NCBI GenBank assembly: GCA_963932465.1
Contig: OZ010791.1
Location: forward strand, 157,722,012 to 157,786,011
From: Maratus speciosus
Taxonomy: Eukaryota > Arthropoda > Arachnida > Araneae > Salticidae
DNA: 64,000 bases
Direction of reading: 5' to 3'
Numbering within the stretch: the stretch's first letter is position 1; each line of letters opens with the position of its first letter. The position numbers and the translations under genes were made by a program. The notes beneath the pieces were generated by a model. The model was not told the origin of the DNA. It saw only the letters and a program-made list of their open reading frames with translations, and ran no database searches. This document shows positions 57,483 to 64,000 of this stretch, piece by piece.

Positions 57483-58391
57483 TACAGGGTGCAATATGTT
57501 ATCTATCGCGACCTTTAATTTCACAACCGTTGGTCGTAGACATATAGTTCCAATTACAAAATCGTTTCAAATGAGGTAAATATTCATGTTGTGGTATTAT
57601 TTAAAGTCAAAAATCAATTTGATAAAAATTACGAAATCTAACTTTTTATACGGTCCCCCAGTCCCTATAGTTATGTTTAGGAAAAGTTTACACATATCAT
57701 AACAGATATAACACAAAAAGTTTGACGTATGTACTACAAAAATTGACACAGTTATTAAATTTCAAAGTTTGAGATTTTTGCACATGATTTTGTCTTTCAT
57801 TGCGGAATCAGTTAGAAGACGAATTAACGTAATTCTAGATCAAAATCAAGATGCAATGTCCTTTTTACGGCGGAGCCACTTTTAGCCGGTATCGTCAATA
57901 CTTTTGAATGTTGTTCGACCTATAAAAGTTAGCTCAAGTTTTTAGATGAAATAACCCTATTTGGAGATTCCCGATTTGGTGATAGCGGTTAAAGGCGGTT
58001 TCACCGGAAAAAAGACATTGCACTCTGATTTTGATCTCGAATTACTTTAATTCATCTTTTAACTGATCCCTTAATGAAAGACAAAATCATGTGCAAAAAT
58101 CTCAAACTTTGAAATTTAATAACTGGGTCAATTTTTGTAGTACAGATGTCAAACTTTTTTTATTACATCTGTTATGATATGAGTAAACTTTTACTAAGTA
58201 TAACTATAGGGACTGAGGGACCGTATAAAAAGTTAGTTTTCGTAATTTTTATAAAATTGATTTTTTACATTAAATAATGCCACAACATGAATATTTAGCT
58301 CATTTGAAACGTTTTTGTAATTGGAATTATATATCTACGACCAACGGTTGAGAAATTAAAGGTCGCGATAGATAACATATTGCACCCTGTA
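57483..58391. mobile_element. 909-bp foldback element with ~410-bp arms
   Basis: Outer ends TACAGGGTGCAATATGTTAT and its complement at 58372-58391. Arms pair almost throughout: atctatcgcgacctttaatt, caaatgaggtaaatattcat, ttttatacggtcccccagtc, tgcacatgattttgtctttc, tagatcaaaatca, and up to gccggtatc (57893). The loop is about 80 bp (57894-57974). TA at each outer edge may be the target duplication, with CAGGGTG as the element end. Arms differ by perhaps 10%. No coding capacity. Confidence 0.9.
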
Positions 58392-58913
58392 TTTTTGAAG
58401 TTGTCTTTCCAACAATCCAAAAGCACTTTTATATGAAAAATATCACTTTTGTATTAAAATGTAGTTTTGAAGTTTATTAAAAGCCGATACTTTCGTGTTT
58501 GCCACCTGCCAGAGGTTAATAACGGACGACATGATCAAATTTTTTTTTTCTACTTACAGCAGCCCTTTTGTATTCTGATTATTTCGGTGTTAAGCACGTA
58601 GTCCGACTACATATTTTTTAAATTTGTGTTTTATTTATATTAATTTATTTATTGATGAAGTATTAATTTCTTTATGTAATATCAGTCGGAAACAATAAAA
58701 AATCCGTAAACTGTAATACAGTTTCCCTTTTTAAGTACACTTTATTCCCACACTTTATTTTCGACAGTGAAAAAATTTAAATTATGGAATGTTTAAAAGT
58801 AATTAAAGTTTATTGTTTACAGTGTTGCCGATTTCGATACGAAGTCATCGTTACTTACGGCACGGCCAAACTCGATTGCCCTTATACGACCGTAACAAAA
58901 AGTCAAAATTACA
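58392..58913. other. Intergenic DNA
   Basis: Nothing recognised. The word attcccacacttta (58747) resembles the end of the next foldback. Confidence 0.45.
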
Positions 58914-59211
58914 CCGTCTAGAATACCTAGTGTGGAAAAATTCTATCCAAACAACGCTAAAAATTTTTATCCCTTAAATGTGTGACGATACTGCTAAAAT
59001 CCCAAGTGTCGATCGCAGCGACATCTGTGGGAATTTCGTATTACATTGTATAGACTAGCAATATTTTGCAGTTGTAGAAAATATCCTGCAGATGTCGCTG
59101 CGATCTGTATATTTCAGCAGCATCGTTGCATATTTAAAGGGTACAATGTTTTAGCACTTTTTTAAGTATTACAGGGATAACCAATTCCCACACTATATAT
59201 TCTAGGCGCTA
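58914..59211. mobile_element. ~300-bp foldback element
   Basis: The left arm from cgtctagaatacctagtgtg pairs with the complement of the right end, gcgcctagaatatatagtgt; pairing continues through gctaaaa, cccttaaatgtgtgacgata and gatcgcagcgacatctgtgg. Arms about 125 bp, loop about 40 bp near 59045-59080. Outer pairing may extend weakly to attgccc on both sides. Confidence 0.75.
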
Positions 59212-59292
59212 TAGTCAAAATCCCTTTGTCTTCGGGCAGTCGGATCAAAGATCAAAGACGATTGTTTCTTGATTGGTTACACTGTAAACTAA

Positions 59293-59502
59293 AATGTCTG
59301 AAATTCAGACACTTAAGTGTCTGAAACGTAGTGTTCAATTTTCAGACGTTTTAAAATGTCTGAAAATTTTCAGACACTTCTTGCGTCTGAATTTCAGACA
59401 CTTAAGTGTCTGAAACAGCAGTGTTCGATTTTCAGACGTTTTAAAATGTCTTAAAAATTTTAGACACTTCTTGCGTCTGAATTTCAGACATTTCAAATGT
59501 CT
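59293..59502. repeat. 89-bp tandem unit built of CAGACACTTAAGTGTCTG palindromes
   Basis: The palindrome CAGACACTTAAGTGTCTG occurs at 59306 and 59395 (89 bp apart). Between the copies, ttttcagacgttttaaaatgtctgaaaa is another near-palindrome. Nearly every 10 bp carries GTCTGA or TCAGAC. The unit begins after actgtaaact, a CACTGTAAA-type end (59280), so it may be the interior of such a MITE. Confidence 0.8.
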
Positions 59503-59601
59503 TAATTACGGCCATCTTTGTCCCGTTATTTTTTGCCAATATGAAGCCATCTTTGACCACTTTTCTTTCTAAACCATGTACGCAGCCATGTTTGACCACA
59601 T

Positions 59602-60192
59602 TGAATCATTTTTTACAAATGGGAATCATTTATAACCATAAAGCACAGCTGATTGCAGCGTGAGAAAACTGGGATATTTCTGTGCCCCCTGATTTTAGGG
59701 CACCCCAAATTGGGTATGAAATTTTCATAAAGCTGATATTTTAAATATGATTTGACCTTGGGATGATTATAATCAGTATATTCACCTAAATATGTATTTA
59801 CGTGATATCATATATGCCCTATGGCGTTCAAAATGTTAATTACTTTTAAAGACAACTTCAAATGAATTCTAGGCCAGAGACTTGGTATTCCTTCTCCCCC
59901 CACCGCCTTCATATACTGTTACAAAAAAAAATTAAGCCTATTCGATGTCATCAAATACATATTTGGACAAATATATCCTTTTCTTTAACCTAATAATGAT
60001 CTAAAAGTACAAAATATTTATTAAAATATGTATAAGGTCAAAACAAATTTAAAATATCAGCTTTATGGAAATTTAATGCCAAATTTTGGGGCCCGTAAAG
60101 CAAAAGACCCATAGAAACAGCCCACTTTGTCCACGCTACAATCAGCTCTGCTTTATGGTAACAAATTATTCCCATTTATAAAAAATGATTCA
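59602..60192. mobile_element. 591-bp foldback element
   Basis: The left arm TGAATCATTTTTTACAAATG then ggaatcatttataaccataa, agcacagctgattgcagcgt, aagctgatattttaaatatg and tttgaccttgg pairs with the inverse right arm (60030-60192). Arms about 180 bp, centre about 240 bp. No clear target duplication. Confidence 0.8.
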
Positions 60193-61149
60193 CCCCTTTC
60201 GGAATGAAACCCATCCTTGTTTTGTTGAACAATTTTCTTCCGATTTAAATTAGATATTTCCAGTGAATTAATTTTTTTGCATTTTCATATCTGTGTTAAA
60301 TAAAATCTAACACTAGATTCCACAAAATTGGAAGTATATGAGATTCAAAAAAAAAAAAAAAAAAAAAATTGAGGAAGAAACTCTTACTTTTTTTTTTTAT
60401 GTCTCTTCGTTTTTATTATTATACTATTTATCATACAAATAAATACAGAAACATTTGATAACCGCATATCGGCGGCTAAGGCGAACAGTAGTTATAGGAT
60501 TCTGGATGGACAGCATGCCTATTTGACATTTTTTAAGCGATAAATAATATAGTAAATATCACCGTACAAATCTATTTTCGATAGTCTTAAGTTTTTTTTA
60601 ATTTGACGAAATTTACGAAGTTAATTTTAGTAATATGTGAAACTGCTCAAAAGATAAAGAAAATCCTTGATATAAAAAATTAACTCATTATCTCTGTCTG
60701 TTAAAATTCTCTGGTTAATTTATATTCTGCTGTATTGGGAAATAGGAACAATAAATGAAATTGTACTTTAAAGCTTACTGTGTAAGTAACATTGACTTTT
60801 GGGTATGTTGCAGATGTGCAACACGATGATACTAAGGGTTAACCTTGTAGCATCTCAATGCAAGTTTATTTATTATTTTATTTATTTTTGGTCATAAAAA
60901 CATACTAAATTTAAATGCAACTAACATAACGTGCGTTGAGTTGCTACATTATCAAATACAAAACAAAATAATCCTAAAAATCCGATCCCCCAACCTCACC
61001 AAAAAAAAAGTCATTCTTTATTGTTATGGGTCTCTCTTCCTCTCCCCATATTAAATACATAAAAAGTAACTTGAGATTGAAGTCAAAAACATTTTCTTTC
61101 TATTAACATGACGTTAAAAATAACTTACTTCGCTAGAAATTAAAAAAAC
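60193..61149. other. AT-rich DNA without recognisable features
   Basis: A runs at 60351-60368. No gene, RNA or bounded element seen. Confidence 0.5.
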
Positions 61150-63430
61150 AAATGATGATAATATAAAAATATATGTGCAGATCAAACATAATTATAAGAA
61201 TATTTATATTTTCAAACCTCATTACCTTACCAAAATATTAAATATCAGCACATTTTTTTAATAGGATTTTATTCAACTTGATTTTTTAAAATAATTTTTT
61301 AGCACAGCTTGGAATAATTACGATGTTTTTTAGCATAGCTTGGATTAATTACAACGATTGATATTCCTTGTTTAAAGTATATTTTCAAGATGACTTTGTG
61401 GCTTGAAAATTAAATATGTTGTTGAGATGGAACACAGAAAATCAAAGTTGATTTTGTATCTTTTAAGCAAGCTTTCAGTAGGATATGGAAAAAAAAAAAA
61501 TGAATACTATATAGGTAGGATTTATTTTCCATCGGAAAAACTCAAAGTATTTATAAAATATTCAGATATTGGAAATAATTTCACTCTGGTGCTTTCACGA
61601 TTTCCTTTCATATTCTATAACCATCATATAACGCAATCATAATTTAAATTTGATAATATTGAAACATTTACTTCGAAAATATACTCTGTAAGAGAATTAA
61701 ATGTAATGATACTCTTGTCATTGTTGCAAAAAATGAAAATTAATATGTAAAATTATATCATAAATATAAAGTACTGAAAATTGAAAGGAAAGAAAAAACA
61801 AAAAACAAACGATGATAATATAAAAATATGTTTCAGATCAAACATAATTATAAGAATATTTATATTTTCAAACCTCATTACCTTCCTAAAATATTAAATA
61901 TCAGCACATTTTTTTAATAGGATTTTATTCAACTTGATTTTTTAAAATAATTTTTTAGCACAGCTTGGAATAATTACGATGTTTTTTAGCATAGCTTGGA
62001 TTAATTACAACGATTTATATTCCTTGTTTAAAGTATATTTTCAAGATGACTTTGTGGCTTGAAAATTAAATATGTTGTTGAGATGGAACACAGAAAATCA
62101 AAGTTGATTTTGTATCTTTTAAGCAAGCTTTCAGTAGGATATGGAAAAAAAAATGAATACTATATAGGTAGGATTTATTTTCCATCGGAAAAACTCAAAG
62201 TATTTATAAAATATTCAGATATTGGAAATAATTTCACTCTGGTTCGCTTTCACGATTTTCTTTCATGTTCTATAACCATCATATAACGCAATCATAATTT
62301 AAATTTGATAATATTGAAACATTTACTTCGAAAATATACTCTGTAAGAGAATTAAATGTAATGATACTCTTGTCATTGTTGCAAAAAATGAAAATTAATA
62401 TGCAAAATTATATCATAAATATAAAGTACTGAAAATTGAAAGGAAAGAAAAAACAAAAAACAAACGATGATAATATAAAAATATGTTTCAGATCAAACAT
62501 AATTATAAGAATATTTATATTTTCAAACCTCATTACCTTCCTAAAATATTAAATATCAGCACATTTTTCTTAATAGAATTTTATTCAACTTGATTTTTTA
62601 AAATAATTTTTTAGCACAGCTGTTTTTTAGCATAGCTTGGATTAATTACAACGATTTCTATTCCATGTTTAAAGTATATTTTCAAGATGACTCTGCGGCT
62701 TGAAAATTAAGAATGTTGTTGAGATGGAACACAGAAAATCAAAGCAGATTTTGTACCTTTTAAGCAAACTTCCAGTAGAATTATTAAAAAAAAAAAAAAA
62801 AAGAATACTATATAGGTAAGATTTATTTTCCATTGGAAAAACTAAAAAATATTTATAAAATATTCAGATATTCCAAATAACTTCACTCTGGTGCTTTCAC
62901 GATTTCCTTTCATGTTCTACATCCATCATATAAAGCACTCACAACATTTATCATATATAAGTTTAAATTTGATAATATTGAAACATTTACTTCGCAAATA
63001 TACTCTGTAAGAGAATTAAATGAAATGATACTCTTGTCATTGTTGCAAAAAATGAAAAGTAATATGTAAAATTATATCATAAATACAAAATGTACTGAAA
63101 ATTGAAAGGAAAAAAAAATGATGATAATATAAAAATATATGTGCAGATCAAACATAATTATAAGAATATTTATATTTTCAAACCTCATTACCTCCCCAAA
63201 ATATTAAATATCAGCACATTTTTCAATAGGATTTTATTCAACTTTATTTTTTTAAATAATTTTTTAGCACAGCTTGGAATAAATCATATATAAGGTTAAA
63301 TTTGATAATATTGAAACATTTACTTCGAAAATATACTCTGTAAGAGAATGAAATGAAATGATACTCTTGTCATTGTTGCAAAAAATGAAAATTAATATGT
63401 AAAATTAAGTATAATATAAAGTATTGAAAG
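61150..63430 (+). repeat. 656-bp tandem repeat, 3.5 copies
   Basis: The word gatgataatataaaaatat starts units at 61154, 61811, 62466 and 63120 (657, 655, 654 bp). Units 1 and 2 are nearly identical; unit 3 is more diverged and carries an extra catatataag segment (62953). Unit 4 is cut by an internal deletion and shares that segment, so it derives from a unit like 3. Frames of 79 and 75 codons (MEHRKSKLILYLLSKL...) recur in units 1 and 2 but differ by frameshift at the end and are absent from unit 3, so they are not genes. Confidence 0.95.
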
Positions 63431-64000
63431 TTGAAAAAAAAGAACTTAATAATGAAATATCATTTGAAATTACATTCTTTTTATTTATGTATGGGCATTT
63501 GTTTATATAGATTAAATGATAATTGCAATTTGATCAAGCTATTTAGCAAGCATTAATATCTAAATATATGCATTGTTTTTTTAATAACAAGCAGGGAAAA
63601 TTACTTCTGGACTACAAAATATTTATTTATAAAATAGAGGTCTAAAGAAATATTAAACAAATTCATTATTTTGAAAATGATATGCATTTATTGAAAACAC
63701 ACAAATGAACACACAAGCCTTTTAAAACAAAATTAATTTTATTGGATGTAAAAAAGAACCAAATATGCAAATTATTAAAATAAAAATAATTTAGATTTTA
63801 AATAGCATTATATGTTTAATTATCTAATAAAAGTCACTATTTTCCTATAAAATTTCAGCTTGAAATAGAGTTCACATAATCGTACAAAAGGGTTCTTTCT
63901 TACCTTTTACCATTGTAATCCATTTTCACAAACATGAAATAAAGTATTTCACGAAGTAGCGATAAAACACTATTTTTAAAAAAGTTATATGCACTTTAAA
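63431..64000. other. AT-rich DNA to the window end
   Basis: Nothing recognised. Confidence 0.5.

Noticed and set aside
61403..62286. Two similar small proteins of 79 and 75 codons
   Set aside because: They lie in successive 656-bp tandem units, differ by frameshift at the end and are lost in the third unit.

Overview
The window reads as non-coding, repeat-rich nuclear DNA from an AT-rich animal genome, most likely an arthropod. The reasons are long homopolymers and microsatellites, no compact gene order, no long open frames, and DNA transposons of typical metazoan kinds: mariner, pogo/Tigger, hAT, TTAA-flanked (piggyBac-type) and Helitron elements. The species cannot be fixed from the sequence. 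I found no convincing host protein-coding exon. The only recognisable protein remains are a dead mariner transposase (9455-10540, + strand) and a C-terminal scrap of a pogo/Tigger transposase (256-720, - strand). Three tRNA-like segments are present, all on the minus strand and all more likely retroposon-derived than working tRNA genes.

Layout. 0-12 kb: Tigger remnant, a TA-flanked pogo MITE (1047-1788), a complete non-autonomous Helitron (4000-5176), a 46-bp perfect palindrome, a full-length mariner (9321-10615) and two TTAA-flanked MITEs. 12-23 kb: TGACGTCAC-rich blocks, a 30-bp minisatellite, a 355-bp dimer, and foldback and TTAA MITEs. 23-35 kb: a hAT element with perfect 8-bp target duplication holding a pogo-like MITE, a 1.1-kb inverted repeat, CACTGTAAA-ended MITEs, a GC-rich retroposon with a perfect 12-bp target duplication (29294-29691), and a TTAA MITE inserted inside another. 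35-47 kb: a satellite district with two loci of a 14/16-bp CATTTCGGTCCC minisatellite, a ~280-bp satellite, a 306-bp unit and a 273-bp satellite. 47-55 kb: a tandem duplication of about 0.6 kb whose second copy took a tRNA-bearing insert, a hAT MITE with 8-bp duplication, and a ~160-bp satellite. 55-64 kb: a pogo remnant invaded by an element with 327-bp internal tandem units, four large foldbacks in a row, and a 656-bp tandem repeat.

There is no pathway or operon here. The window is best read as layered mobile-element history: TTAA-targeting elements dominate (about ten candidate insertions of several families), nested insertions give relative ages, and related copies in the same window supply empty-site comparisons. 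The most noteworthy items are the GC-rich retroposon, the nested TTAA insertion proven by paralogous empty sites, and the minisatellite/satellite composite that switches orientation at a CCCGTACGGG palindrome. All boundaries and copy counts were worked out by eye.
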